Source: Archilochus colubris
Taxonomy: Eukaryota > Chordata > Aves > Apodiformes > Trochilidae
NCBI GenBank assembly: GCA_023079485.1
Contig: CM041086.1
Span: 12,098,401 to 12,162,400, forward strand
Length of the DNA: 64,000 nt
Reading direction: 5' to 3'
This document shows positions 1 to 14,020 of this stretch, piece by piece. A program made the translations under genes and the position numbers. Below the pieces are notes generated by a model, which was not told the origin of the DNA, made no database searches, and worked only from the letters and a program-made list of their open reading frames with translations. Each line of letters opens with the position of its first letter. Position 1 is the stretch's first letter.

Positions 1-3000
1 AGTTTGAATTCTCGAGCTAAGGATAGGCTGTCCTTAACCACAGCAGAATCACTACCTGAAGACTCTTTAGGGATATGACATACAAACACTGGCCTTGGTC
101 AGATGGTGGCTGAATTTTTTCTTTTATCTACATTATATGGTTCCTTCAGCCTTAGTCAAAGGAGTTCAAAGTATTCCCCTGGCAGCCCTTCAGCCTCTAA
201 CATGAGCAAAAGGGCATTAGGAGATCAAGACATCTCCTGTACTTTAACATGAAAGAAGCTATCAGTTGCCTCTTTTGCAAATTACCAAGCAGATTAGCAC
301 ACCTGGCTCTTCAGACATGTAAGAAGATTTGATATGCTATCTTTCAGGTCTTAAAAAAATAATGCAAGATGTAACATTCTGAATATTGCTTACCTCATTG
401 TCTTGAAACAGCAAAAAATAGGGAATTTCTGGTGGTTATTGAACAAGCTGGTATAAGTTTACTGTTATAGAATAAGGGAAATAAGCTAACAGTGTACACA
501 GACTGCACAGATATTACAGAGATGCTGTAGCTCATCTCAGAGGAAAGGTCAGCACTGCACACAGAAGCCATTGTGCCCAGCACCACCCCACACTATGGGC
601 ACAAGGGCTAAGCCCAGCCTCAGGAGTGCTATAAAGGCAGAGGCCTCCACATGAGCTCTGCTCTCATCAGTGGTACCATGCTGACAAAAACCAAAACATG
701 ACAAAAAACAAACTAACAAAAGAACCCAAAAAACCCCCACAGATGGGCCAGCAGGTGAGACAAAGACCAAATCTAACCCCAAATGCAGATCTGACCAAGC
801 AGCACCTATCCCAGCACTCATCCTCCATCACAAACCCTGCCAGAGGACACATCATCCCCACACCTTTATTGCCCTGCAATAAGTTCTCCTCTTTGCAAGA
901 GGGGAGGGTGACTGAACTTGGTTCCAAGAGCAATTTAAGCCTGGATAAATTGGCATGTAGGTAGGCTTGTCCTTCCCCCTTCTGCTCTGCATGTTCTCCA
1001 CCCCAAACATTACCTGGCACCAAGATAAAAACTGCTCACTTCCAGACTACTTTGCAGTTATTTAAAGCAACAGCCCCTTATGACCCCAGCTTTTTGATTG
1101 AACTGCCTTCGTGCTCACACTATCATCTAAGCTTAATGAAATCTACTTTCAGCTTGCTTTACTTGGCAGCTGGCACTCTGCCTGATCTCTTCCTCCTCAG
1201 CATACACAGCTTTAAAGTGAAGAGGTAAACATTCAGCAGCAAGACACTTTAAAAAGTTGCAAAAATTGGCAGGGAGGCTTAGGAGTAGGAAGCAATAGCC
1301 AGAGCTTTAAAAATAAAATTTAAAAAAAAAAATAAACTTGGAGAGCTGGGGGAAGTAACATTAGAGAAATGTAAAGATGAGAGAGGCTTTGAAAATCCCC
1401 ACCATGGTGAGGACAGAAGAGAGGGAGGAAGAGAAACTCCTGACTAATTGGTGGTTGTGTTGCACAAAAGAAACACCTTTTTTTGTAGAATTTTTACCCA
1501 CAGCAGTCTTTTCCTAGAAGAACACACCACCAGATACTCTGCACCAACAACATGTTTATTAGCAGGACCACAGCACTTGGGAACTACCACCCACATCCAG
1601 GGAGACTCTTCAGGGAGGTTGGCCTCCAAATTGGTCCCCCAGCAGTTTTATATGGATATAGGAGATTTCCACACTAGAAAACATGGGGAAGTTTTCACCA
1701 GACAGGCTGGATGTCTAAAGGAGCACATCAACACCAAATACATTTTTACACAACAGGAGTTTCCACAAGTGTCCCCATTAGGATACTGGAGGTGGAAACC
1801 ATTCTGCACTCTGTTTAGTTTAAATAGTATTAAAGGTTATTATTTGCCAAGTGAATCAAACAATCACCAGCCTTTTGTTTTTAACCCTCTGAGCCTTTAA
1901 TAAATGCTGCCAGGCCCTAAATCTTAGAACATTTAGAACATGAAATCATCCTTTACAAGAGCAGCCAAGACAGCATGCTTAGTAAGGGCAGTGAGATCTG
2001 TAAGAGCTCTCTTCACATGCTCTTTGGCCAGTGGCAAGAGTAAAGTATCAAATCTAACAAACAGCATCTGAAACCTATCTAAAAGCCTCTGGAGAAATAG
2101 CAATGGCCATTCCCTCATGAAAGTTCTTTGGTGAATTTACTTAACAGCTTTCAGCAGGTTTGGTTTACTAAAAGCATTGCTCACCCTCTTCAGACCAGGT
2201 TGAGCTCACAGCAAACATCCCTTGCACTCCCTGTGCTGGCAGCAGCAAAGTGCTCACTGGAAACAAATAAGTTTGAGAGAGCTAATGATAAAACAGCAGA
2301 AGTCAGCATGGTGTAAGCCAGAAGGCAATGTGTCTGCAGGAAGAGAAGGGCTCACATTTGATCCAGTGGGGAATGATGCTGGGATGGTGCTGGACCCAGC
2401 CACTGTTTGCTCACTGACATATTCAAGACTGGAGGCAAACAAGCACTGCCATTGTTTTAGGGCCATATGTCCCAAACAGTAAAGCCTCTGCTACCACAGC
2501 TGTCACTTAGGATTTTTCAGTCATCCTTTCCTATTTCAGCAGCTCAATAAAACCAAAGAGCCAGGGCACTTCACAGACCTGTTCCAGGCTAAGGGTTGGT
2601 GCCTGCTGCCCTGCAGGCGTCCATTGCACAGAGGTACCTAAAGGAGACCAAAAGGAGCAAGGGAAGGGATCAGAAGCTGCCAGTAGCACCAACTATGGTT
2701 ATCCTGCTTCTCAGTGCCCCTCATGCTTGCTCACAGACCCCTGTGCTGTGGGTAGACCCAACCCACGATTGCACCCCCACCATATCCTGCAGGCAGGAGA
2801 TCAGAGTCATCAGCAAGGCCTCCAGTACCACAGTCACTTACCTGAATGCCACTAGGGCTGTGACAGCAATTTACTCTAAACCAGGCACCCAGGAGAGCAG
2901 AATCGGGCACATAAAGATGAAGCTGCAGCACAGACACAACCAGCTCTGCTCCAAGGGCCACCAACTCCCGGCACTAAAGAGTGCAAATACCATCCAGTAG

Positions 3001-6000
3001 ATCCATCCAAGCTGCTTCTCAATAAGGACCTGCTGCTAGGGAGGGATAAATGCTCTGGTGAAGCTCCCCAGACATGGGCAGGGAACATGGGAAACCTCCT
3101 ATGCTCATTCCTCAGCTCCCATCTGCTCAGCCAAGTCTCCACTGGCAGCAAAGGGGAGGGGAACTATTTGTTTACACAACATTTACACTGTGTCGGAACA
3201 GCCTTGGGATCACTCACTGCTCCCTCTCAGCCTTTCCGTGTCACATCAGCCTCTAAAGATCATGGCAAAGTTTTAGCTGTAGTTTTATTTCTAAAGATCC
3301 TGCCTCACACGAAGCTGGAACAGCTTTTATAGGCTTTTGCCATTCACCGTTTCCTCTAAGCATATGGAAATTAGGCTTCACCTCAGTGAAATTCCAGCGG
3401 AACAAGTTAAGTGGGAGTGCTACATATTTAACCTTTCCTTCTCCTTTCACCTATTGATGTCAGTTTACACTTGAACCAGATCTCCTTAGCCTGGGACACG
3501 CTGTTACTGTTTCAGCCAGAATTTTTTAGCCGTGTTCCTTAAGAGAAAGCCCTCTGCAGATCAGGGGATGGGCTTCTCAATGCTAGAGTTACACCATGAG
3601 AGAAACCAGAGAAAATTATCACATTAGTTTCCTGACCTGCAAAGAATCCTTCTTTACCAGCAGCAAGGAAATATTTAACACCAGAGAACACTTCCCACTG
3701 TTACCACCATACCCAGACACCCAAGCCACCCAACTCCCTCTTCTACCTTATGTCAAGGTCCACCTTTAAAACAAACCAACTCTTGCTGGGTGCTTTTCCC
3801 CCACATCCACCTTTTTTTCTCCAATCAAATGTCTTTTCCAGAAGGTCAATATAGATCACAGAGGTGCAATTATAAGCACACAGAACTGTACTTTGAAACC
3901 CTGCTGAGCCTGACACAGAGAGGTACCATCTTCTTATGAACACAGTTAAAAGTCAAGTTTGCTCACTGATACAGTTTTGCACTTACAAAAGGTACCAAGT
4001 AAATATTAGTTTGGACTCCATTAAATGCTTGACATTCTATGTGTTAGAGAGGATTAGGCAGGATTCTATCATATCTGATTTGGCTATTTATTGCCTTCTG
4101 TTATTTTTATTGCCAGGGCAATTTGGATTCTAGTGTTTTGCTTTGGGTGGGTGGGGGTTTTTTGTTTGGGTTTTATGGGTTTTTGCTTTTTTTTTTTTTT
4201 TTTTTTTTTTGTTAAAATTGGCACACCAAAATGTTTCCATCCAAAGAACTGATATCAGCAATAAAGAATTTATCAGACTAAACATGACGATAAGGAAAAA
4301 AGGTCCCTGGAAGAAGGATGAGCAGGACAAACACTGCTGTCAAGCACAAGCCCATTTAAGTCTCTAAAATAAGTTGCTTCAAAAGCCAAGCTTAACAGGC
4401 ACAGAAAAAGGCACAGTGTACTTTTAGCTAAGTTTCTGTTAATAACTGTGTCGCATTGCTACCAAAATTAAGGAAAAAGTAGTATGTTGTGCCATAAATT
4501 TCAAAGCCCACCCACAGGTATCTCCCTTCTCTGCCAGACAGATGAGGGCTCCCATGCCCACCATGGAGAGGAAAGCCCTCAGCACCATGCTGCACAGGCA
4601 GGAGATGTTACCCTGGGCGTGTTGGGAGATGGGAGAGCTCCCAGACTTAGCTGCCCCTCACCCCAACAAAACCACCTCCTGCTTTGAGGAACTGCTCAGC
4701 CTGGTTTGGTTTCACTTGGTGGCATATGATGGCCCAGTTAAAGCAGAAATGAAGCCAATTAGGAAACCCTGATTGTGAAGCCACCATTAACACAGCCACA
4801 GCAACTGGTGGGAGTTGCAGTTGCACAAAAAAAATTTTAGTGAGCAGGGTTAACTTCACCACTGCTTCCAGCAGAGTTAGAACATTCAGTGCCACCTCTG
4901 AAGGCCATAAGAGAAGACCCACCCAAAGCACAGTTCAAAGGGTGTTAAAGACCAGCTCTTCCCTTTAAAGTTCAAGCTCAGCCTACAGCATTACACCTCA
5001 TCAACTTCATATAAGGAATATCCTACACTTGACAAAACAAATGAGGCAGATTACTTGTAGCTTGCTTCCTCTAGGCCATGCTGTGTTGAAAGCCTGCAAC
5101 TTTTTTTGTCAAGTTTGAATGGACACTGTTGGCTCCCAGCAGGGGCACAGGGCAGGGGTGGCCCAAGCATAGCAGCATGCCACCAAATCCTCATCAGCAG
5201 GAGAAAGAGCATCACTGTGCGAGGATATCAGAACAGGGACTTAGAGATTATTAGGACCATAGAAAAAGATAACTTAAGTCCATTGCAGAAGAAAAGGGAG
5301 AGTGGAATGGGAAAGTACGTGAGGGACTAAAACATCAACAAGGAAGAAGAGCAAAAGCAGCAACAAGCTTAACCCAATAATTGTGCTAGGACATGGCAAG
5401 GAGGAGTCACACAGAAAAAAATAAGCAGTTTGACAGAAGCTGTCTTCTCCAAGAAGTCCCTGTCCTGTTTGTCTACTGTTTAGCTGGGAAGTTTCAACAT
5501 GCCCTGAAGCCCATAACCCATCATGCAGGATAATCAGGACAGCTAGAGCCAGTCTGACATAAATCCCTCAGCAGAAAGCTTAAGGACAGCATGGGAAAGG
5601 AGGGAGCTCCTTTTGGATCACACCCTGCAGAGAGCAGATGGTTCATTTCAAGATGCTGTAGGTCTCTCAGCAGCCAGGGTGAAGGATACCTTCCATAAAG
5701 AACAGGTTCAGCCGTGCCATACCCAGATCAGCAGTGCCAAAGGAGCTCCTCCAAGAGCTGCAGGATTAGGCAGGCAGGAAGTGAACATGGCTTAGAGCAG
5801 GGATGCTACTGTCAGTTCAGCAGGAAGAACACAGCCAGCAATAGCCAGATCAACAGCATTTGCCAGCAAATGGTTTGATTACATAAGAAAGATCTGCCTC
5901 AGAAAGGCCAGATCCCATCCAGATTGTATGGTTTAAATTCTTAAGGTGGAGCACAGAAAGTCTTTAAGATTGTGTTCAGCAAACCTCCAGAGAGACAGCT

Positions 6001-7330
6001 ACTGCTTCCTTGTCTCAGCAGAACACTTATCTCCACCGCTAAGACAGAAATCCTCTCCACTCCTTCTCACAGAGGTGCTGCAAGGATGTAATTATTTTTC
6101 AACCCAGTCAAACCTTTCAGACTCACTATTTATTTTCACTGTTGTATTTCCCTCCAGGAGATGTGGCTTCACAAAGCAGTGCCACTTAACAGAATACCAA
6201 CACACCCATGAAGTGTGTGTGCATCAACCCAACAGCCAGGGCTGGACAAAGCCACCAAAGCCTGCCCCACCACAGACAAGACACCTGCTTGTGCTGGTAC
6301 CAGAAGGCAGCTGCACAGCCCTCTGCCAGCAGCTTCTCAGGAAACACAAGCTTGAAATACAGCCAAATATCACTTTTTTTTTTCCCCCTGAGCTGCCCAT
6401 CTTTCAAAATAAACCAAAACTGCTGCCAAGCGAACTTTCTATACTAAGAAAGGGAAGGTCTGTCATCAACTCCTGCAAAATGGAAACAACCTGTGAAGAG
6501 CTTTAGCCACCTTCATTGGAGGTGGCATTTTACCAGCGAAAAAGTTACCTAGAGAGACACAAGCCTGTCTCATACCCTGCCTGCTTCTGAGCTAGTTAGT
6601 GTGCAAAACACAGGGAAATGTTTTCACTAAGTGTGGAAACTCAGCCTATTTCAGACCTTAAGTTTACTGCAGATGTTACAGGTTTAAAAGAAAAACAAAA
6701 CCAACAATCATCAACTCTGGACAGCTATCTGGTCATGCTATGAAACTCAAATAGACTGGACAGGCTATTCCCACCTGCACCCCATGGACATCAGGGCCAG
6801 CACCCAGCCCAGCCAGGTCAGAGACCTCAGGCAGCCACCTGCTCACCCTCAACAGCAGCCTCATCAGCTACCAGACATCGTTACTCATTAATCAGAGAAA
6901 ATTCAACAACAGCAGTGCCTTGAACAGCACCGGCTTGTCCAGGCAGAAACTCTTCCCGTGCAGAAGAGTCAGAAAGAAACTCCAGTCTCTTCCTGGGCAC
7001 CAAAGCCGGGAGTGTTCAGTCAGGGCTGGACCAGCTGGGGACCAAGCCAAGACATGCCTTGTTCTTGCACCCTACAGAGGAGCGGGAAGAAGAAGCTCCC
7101 GGAGTGGGGACTCCTCTTTCCAAGCCCCGCACCCTCAACCTAGGACGGGTTCATCGTCGAAGCCACCCACCCCCAGCCTAGACACCCCCTTCTATCCAAC
7201 CCTCCCCCTTCCAGCTTAGGGACCCTCATCTTTCCAAGCCATCCCCCCTCTCCTCCCCAGCCTAGAGCTCCTTCTCTGTCCAAGCTCCCCTTCTCTCCAG
7301 CCTGGGGACCCCACCTCCTCCCAGGCTCAC
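1..7330 (-). other. RNF128: RNF128 intron 1 (partial), no further exon recognised
   Basis: This stretch lies downstream of both RNF128 first exons and should be intron 1 running off the left edge. I looked on the minus strand for the next exon, which should carry the end of the PA domain and the transmembrane helix, and did not find it. The stretch holds a long T-rich tract at about 4190-4211, preceded by T/G-rich sequence from 4138. It also holds scattered open frames with no recognisable protein content. The longest is 186 codons on the plus strand at 5946-6506. Confidence 0.7.
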
Positions 7331-7787
7331 CGTGGTGGGACATGGGCAGCACCTCGTTGCCGGTGCCTCGGTAGTTGTAGATGACGGCGGCGTTGGCGCC
7401 GCGCTCGGCTGCCAGGCGGATCTTGTCTGCGAAGGAGCAGCCGCCGCCGCGCTGGATGAGGGCGACCCAGCCCGGGGAGCTGCCGCTGCCCCCGGAGGAC
7501 GGGGGGGCCCCGCTGAAGTTGGTGCCGGCGCTGCAGGCATTGAAGGAGTCGCGGCCGTCGGGCAGAACCAGCACCCCCGCGGCCGCCTGCAGCGGCGAGT
7601 CCTGCCCGTACAGGCCGCTCTCGCTCGCTTCCCAGCCGCTCCGGTTGCGGTCCGAGCCGTCCTCCCACGACACGTTCAGCCAGGCCGTCCACACCGCCGC
7701 AGCTGCTGCCGCCACCCCCTGTGGACCCGGCGGCGGGGATGCGCAGAGCAGCGCGGCCAGCGCCAGCACCGCGGCCCCCCACGACAT
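7331..7787 (-). CDS. RNF128: RNF128 (GRAIL), alternative first coding exon A, CpG-island promoter
   Basis: This is the first coding exon of the RNF128 form that matches human isoform 1. RNF128 is a type I membrane RING E3 ligase of the endosomal and secretory system, known for T-cell anergy. The ATG at 7787 opens a leucine/alanine-rich signal peptide (about residues 1-24). The N-terminal half of a protease-associated domain follows, with family motifs VWTAWLNVSW (residues 32-41), GLYGQDSPL, WVALIQRGGGCSFADKI (107-123) and NEVLPMSHHG at the end. Asn-X-Ser/Thr glycosylation sites fall at N38, N48 and N90. The exon ends in phase 1 at a consensus gtgagc donor, where the human gene also splices. 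The frame is open upstream to about 8090, but this ATG is chosen because it begins the signal peptide. Exons for the rest of PA, the transmembrane helix and RING-H2 are not in view. Confidence 0.95.
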
Positions 7788-8250
7788 CCCGACACGGCAC
7801 GGCACGGCCCCGCCGCTGCCTAAAATCGGCTCTGCCCCGCCACCGCCCACGGGGGAGGAGCGGGGCCGCCCCCGCCGCGGCACGCCCAACCCCCCTCTCC
7901 CCCGCCCTGGGAACCTTACCGGGACTCCCCGCCTCGCCTTGTCCCCTACAGCCGGAGACAGGGAGGGGGCCGGAGGGTCCCTCTCGCAGGGTCTCCACCC
8001 CAAGTTGCTTCCCAGGCGGAATGCCGTGGGTTTTCCCCCTCCCGCCCCCCCCCGGATCACCTCGCAGCGGTGATGGTTCCTCCTGAGCACACCTCTCAGG
8101 AGCGATGGGTGTCCCCCCGGACTGCTCCCGGCAAGGGCGGGTCACTCTCCTCCATCACCACCGTCACCCTCCTCCACATCTCGCAGGCTGCTCCGCTGCC
8201 CGCACTGGCAGGGCACCAGTGGCAGAGCACCCCAGACGGCCTTTCGAGAC
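7331..8250. promoter_or_regulatory. RNF128: CpG island over RNF128 exon A
   Basis: A sharply GC- and CpG-rich block surrounds exon A and continues upstream of it on the minus strand. Runs of GCC/CGG and frequent CG dinucleotides contrast with AT-rich flanks. No clear TATA box precedes the ATG, which suits a CpG-island promoter. Several long open frames on both strands here reflect GC content, not extra genes. Boundaries are by eye. Confidence 0.8.
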
Positions 8251-11200
8251 CCACTGAAGGGACTGACCCAGCAGCAGCCCCGAAGCACCAAAGCAGCATC
8301 AGCACCCCGGGCCAGCCGTGCACCAGCCCGCTTCACTCCACTGAGTTAATATTTGCTGAACACTCAGCAGCACACGGTATCAGTCCTGCCTGGAGTTGGT
8401 TTATAGAGTACCAGGTTAGCTGTGTTAATTCACTGACCATTGTTCCTCGTGTCATTAGACATACTCTATAAACCTGCCACTTCAACCAAAACCACCTTTT
8501 TCCATTGACATATTAGTTGCGTTTGCATGGTTCATTATTATTTGATCTGTGTAACTTGCAACTGAAATTCACGTTTCTCCAGGGCTCTGCAGTTACATTT
8601 TGGGCAGCCAGTTTGCATTTGAATGTCCCTTTGCTCCAACACTTACACATTTCTGCTAAATTTCCTGCACCAGTCAGAGAGATCAGAATACTTGCAGAGC
8701 CAGTGCAAACATGCTGTAGAGCCCAGCAGGGAATTCGAGGCAAGAAAGGAAGACAATAGGAGAAACAAGACTATTTCAAGTTCCTCTTCTTCACAGAGCT
8801 CTACTTGTTGAGGTGCTCGGCTCCCCCCAGCTGCTCTGCAGGAATTGCCCCCACTCAGATGTATCCCCAAACAGCCCTATGCAAACACGTGCATGCTGGC
8901 TCTCTGGATGGGAGCCCATCATTTAGAAAGGATTATTCCTGTGCAGTGATTACATGGCACAAGATCAGCTGCTGCCTGTTCATTTGCCAACAAAATTAGT
9001 GTAAACACAGAATTAATCCCTTTCTGATACGGTCGGCACCGCTTAGTTTTTAAGGCTGATACTTTATCCATGTGGCTGATACCTGATAACTCAGTGCTGA
9101 TATGGGGAGCATGTTTTCCTTCATTTGATCTGTGCTAGATGCAGGCCAGAGAGTGTTGTCTGGTCAGATCCATCTTGGGTTTGAATGACTACCTGGGGGC
9201 ACAGGCTTTGAAACCAACCTGCTCTGGCATCATCCATTCCTGCCTGCACTCCTTCTAAGGGATTTTGTAGCTCAGTAGCACAGGGAGATCAGTGTTTGGC
9301 TTTGCTGCTGAAATAGCAGCCTGCAGAGCAGGTAATGGAGAGCAGATGAAGCAATTTGCTAAGGATCAATATTGTTAAACACACAAAGTATACTAAGAGA
9401 ACCTTTTTGTCCTAATCTGAACAAACTTCTCGTTTCTCATTCCACAACTAAGCACACAACTTACTTCAACAGTAACATCTCTTGTTATGATAAGAAGTAT
9501 CCCTGTAGGCAATCAGATTGTTTTGGTTTCAAACCTGTAGGTGCAGGGAACAACTTAACAGCACTGAAGATGTAACCAAGTTTTCTGCAATGCAAAACAG
9601 CCAAGCTGCTCAGCTCTAACTGCTTCCAGAGCTTCAGGGATGGTTTGCTCTGGTGTTTTTACTAAAACAAAATTGGACCAACAGCAAAGACTGGAACCTC
9701 TTACACTTCCACACATTAGTTAGTAACATGAGCACAGTAAAGCAACAGGATGGGTGCAGATGTTGCAGTTGCAGCTGCTTGAGGGTGCTCCAGCCTGGCT
9801 TGGGCTGGTGGTAACCAACTCTTCATCAGCTGTTGGGAAGTCTGCACACTCCAGGCTGCTGCCTGGTGACAAGCTCTCCACAACGCATTTGGTAATCCCA
9901 TGAAAATTAACAGGGAGCCTGAACTTGACCTTCTCACCATGCAGCCTGGAGATCGATAACAAGAAAAAAAAAAAAAAAAAAAGCAGTAAAAGTTACTGTG
10001 GGCACTTTGCTGCCCTGGTATTATTTTGTTATCAAGTTTCTGACTCCTTGCTCGGGCAATGTTTCCACTCACTTGAAAATAACTGAGTAAGCAAATGGCA
10101 GGCACAAACAAACAGAAAGCTTCTTCACCCTGGCTGAGGAATTTCTCAGGCTGGCAAAACAAAGGAAGCCAAGTGTTCACACTGGGACAAAAAAATAGAC
10201 TCATGGTGGTCAGTCCTTCCCAGTAAGCACTGGAAGAGAGCAGTCTTGCAAGAGGCCGACAGTCCCTGTGCATCCCAGCATGGTCAGCACAACCAAGAGG
10301 GGCCTGGAGAGGTGCTGGGACAGTGTCAGAGCACAGGGGGACACCCCAGCAGACGTAAAGCTGAGTGTTTCAAACCCAGCACACCAGTTATACCTATTTT
10401 AAGCTACATTTCTCACACTGAGAACTTTCAGGACTCACATTCATTAAATCTTCTTCCAGAATAATAAATCATAAACAGGTCTGCAGCCTTTAAGTGTATC
10501 CTTAAATTTTAAAACCTGGTTTGTCTGATGGCTTTCAGCTCATTTAACCGTAATTCACAACAGAAAAGGGGTGTATTGAGTAGCAATTAAAAATAGTCAC
10601 TGCTACCACTGCTACCTGGGGTTTTTTTTACTGGTTGGTTTGGGTTTGGCTGTTTTGGTTTTTCTTTTCCTTCTTTACATAAGAGGCTAAGAGTCTATAG
10701 TTTGGATTTTATATGTTTTGGGGAAAGAGGCCAGACATTGTAGGGGCTGTGACATGCAGTACAACATATTATCAAGCAGTGCAATTTACTTCTGCTACAT
10801 TTGGTTGTGAGAGCTTTCTAAACATTTCTGCAATAAAAAGTGCTGTAGCCCATGATGACTGCAGACGTGAGAATGAGAGGGTAAGCAGCATGAATGGGCT
10901 CCCAAGAAACCAGAAGCAGAATTACACCTAAAATAGGTACAGCACGAGGGCGTTCCTGGCAAAGATCTGATTTTTTTAACATTTAAAGATTTTTATTATT
11001 CGAGAACTTACATTGTATAATTTTGCTTTCAATTTTTTCCCCAGGGCTATTGGTGGAGGCTCTGATAAGTTCAGAAAGTAGGGCACGACTTTCACTTAAA
11101 CAAAGTGAAATCCTGGGAACCCTGTCACTGCCTTATACAGTGGTAGACACTATCATTATCTGGAGCTTTGCTTTATTTGATTAAATATTTAAACACTCTT

Positions 11201-13439
11201 TTTCAAGATTTTAAAAAAAAAATGTTTTGTTAAATATTGCTTTTTAATGTCAAGCCAGATCACTCAGGGCATCTTGCTGATGAGAGACCTGTAAGTTCAT
11301 GTCCTTCAAAACTGTGTGTGTTTCTTATTCAAGTATGCAGCTCTGGATCTCTGTCTTTGGAGGAAATCTCTCAAGGACACAAGAAATCTCTGTTAGGGCA
11401 AAGCATTATAGGAACAGGCACTGAGCACTCCAAGCACTGCATATGGATCTGAGCCACATCTCCAGGCCTTCTCCACTGAACAACGAAGTGGAAAGGAGAA
11501 GCACTTGTAGCAATGGAAAAAGCAATCAAAAGCAGTGCCCTAAAATGAAACCCAGTACTGCATGTCATGGGACAAAAAAAAATAAAAAAAAAAAATCCAA
11601 ACATGAACAAACGTTACCTTGAATCATAAGATCATAAGTTAAAGACAACAGAGGTTGCATTTCCTCATCCAAAAGCAGCTTACAAAGCAGCTTATGCCCA
11701 TGGTCAGCAAGAGCAGGGGTTTGGGCAGGTGACTTGCTTCAGAGTAGGCAACAGTGTGGGCCAAAGTATCCCAAGTTTTTAAGATAGCTGAAAAAAAGGC
11801 TAAGGTATGAAAACAGAGCTTGTGGCACTTTGCCACTTTGCAAAGAGGACAGGCTTAGGCCAGAGGAGGTGTAGAGGTTGGAAACCTCCCCACCTGCTGC
11901 CTGCAGGGCTTGGGAGCTTCCAGGAGATTCTGGTGCTCTTAGTGAAGAGATGCAGCAGACACTCAGAGGTTGCCATTACCAGCAAAGTTTCACTGTGAAC
12001 TTGGGAGCTTGTTTGGCTCTGACACAGCTTGGAAACTCCAGCCTACAACTCTCTGCTCACTGGATGTGGAAAAAAAAAAAAGTGCGTCAGATGTCCCCGT
12101 GTGCTGGCACCAAACACTTTCCCTCAGCTACCCAGATGTGCGCAAGAGTCCCCAGTGCCAGGGAAGCAAACATTGTTTCTCTGTGTTTCTGGCACAGTGG
12201 GACCAATTGTTGTGACAGGGCTACGTGTGCCCAGTGCTACCCCCGAGGATGTGGAGCAGAGACAGAAGGTACCAAAGGGATGGATGCTCTTCCACCAATC
12301 ACAGTTTGCAGGCACCTCCTGCCAAAGACACTTGCAGGTTCACGGAATTATGTTTTCCACCTTTCATTTCATAGGAGGCTGGCTGATAAATTGAGATAAG
12401 CAATATTTAGGAGATGCGAGGAAATGAAGCTGAAGATAAAAGCATTCCTCACAGCTTACAACAAGAAGCCTTGAGGAAAAAAAAAACCAAACATCTACAA
12501 TTCCTCTGAAAGACTAAACCAACAACAACACCACAAAAAAACTTACAAAAGTAGGCCAGAACTTGCCAGACAACAGGTACTTTTGGTCTGTTTCGTTTTC
12601 ACATGGAGCTGAAGCATGATGCTCCTCAGGCCTGTTGATTCACTGGTGGTCTTTGTTCAGTGACAGTGGAGTTTCCAAGCAGGGGACTGAATCAGTGCAT
12701 TGGGTAATCTCCATCCAGACTGGGGACCAAGATTTTCCATACAACACATGTAATGCAATTGGCCAACTGAGGAGCATCAAGGGACTGAACACGTCAAGAG
12801 CAGAACACTTGGTCCTTTGAGGAAGAACTCAGTCTGAGTCAAAATATTTGCCCTTTCTGGGTTTATTTGTGCAAATACACAAACCATAGGACCACAGATA
12901 GCAGCTACTTGCAGAAATCAGTAGCACATCCCTGAGGAGCTTTGTCATCCCAGGCACAGGTGTGCCTAGTTTCAGTTCTGACTTTATCTCCATCAAATTT
13001 GCAGAGTCCCTGTGAAAACCCTTCACTCCAGCCTACAGGGAGGGCTGAGCAAGCCAGCACCATGAACCTTGTTCAGGGGACTGAGGCAGCTGGAGGCAGG
13101 AAAGCTCTGAATATGGGCTTCAAAGATCACAGAACAGTAAAAGCTCAGCTTTGACTGCGTAATTAGGATATCAGCATAATTAGAGCTTCAGTTGTGACAA
13201 ACTCTAGTGACCCCAGTCGTGTCAGTGGGAATGTTGCCAATGGCTTCAACAGGCCAAAGGCTTGCCAGGCTTTCTCATTCCCTTCTTCCACCCTCAAGAG
13301 GTGCTGACAAGCATTAGAGCAAAACATTCAAATGGAACAACCAAAAAGGAGAAAATCTTCTCTGGGAAAGTTGGGAAAAGTTAGGGGTTTGGTGCTTGGA
13401 CCCAGCTGGTGGCTGGGGGGTTTATGGAATGGCCTGAGA

Positions 13440-14020
13440 TGGCTGCATCCAATGTGTGGCTGCTTAGGAGTGGTGTCCCCCAGGGATCATTGCTGGGCCC
13501 AGTTCTGTTTAATATTTTCATTGATGATTTAGATGAGGGGATTGAGTCCATCATCTGCAAATTCCCAGACAACACTAAGCTGGGGGGGAGTGTGGATCAG
13601 CTGGAAAGCAGGAGGGCTCTGCAGGGGGACCTGGACAGACTGGAGAGTTGGGATGATCCCAACGGGATGAGGTTCAACACGGCCAAGTGCCGGGTCCTGC
13701 ACTTTGGCCACAACAACCCCATGGGGAGCTCCAGGCTGGGGACAGAGTGCCAGAAAGGGACCTGGGAGTCTGGACTGACAGGAAGCTGAACATGAGCCAG
13801 CAGTGTGCCCAGGTGGCCAAGAAGGCCAATGGCATCCTAAGCTTGAGTCCTGTGTCCAGTTCTGGGCCCCTCAGTTCAGGAAGGAGATTGAGGTGCTGGA
13901 GCAGGTCTAGAGAAGGGCAAGGAGGCTGTGAAGGGATCCAGTACAAGTCCTGTGAGGAAGGGCTGAGGGAGCTGGGGGTGTTCAGCCTGGAGAAGAGGAG
14001 GCTCAGGGGAGACGTAAGGC
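13440..14020 (+). mobile_element. CR1 LINE fragment with decayed reverse transcriptase
   Basis: The plus strand encodes part of a CR1-type reverse transcriptase. [23 protein letters not shown] is followed by [12 protein letters not shown], then by [27 protein letters not shown]. The catalytic motif that normally reads FADD has become FPDN, so the enzyme is dead. The frame also shifts near 13790, after which CR1 sequence continues to a LFSLEKRRLRGD-like end. The element is truncated at both ends, as is usual for avian CR1, and gives way near 14020 to unrelated T-rich sequence. Confidence 0.92.

Noticed and set aside
2596..3000. 134-codon plus-strand frame
   Set aside because: No recognisable protein content, with overlapping frames of similar length on the other strand. 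Treated as chance.
7327..8145. Long overlapping frames on both strands over RNF128 exon A
   Set aside because: They overlap the exon in wrong frames and owe their length to high GC. Only the frame with the signal peptide and PA motifs is supported.
9716..10273. 185-codon minus-strand frame considered as RNF128 or another gene's exon
   Set aside because: No domain or motif, it reads through an A/T homopolymer run, and it does not contain PA, transmembrane or RING-H2 sequence.
11878..12399. 173-codon plus-strand frame
   Set aside because: Reads through an A-run, has no recognisable homology, and lies in the RNF128 intron.
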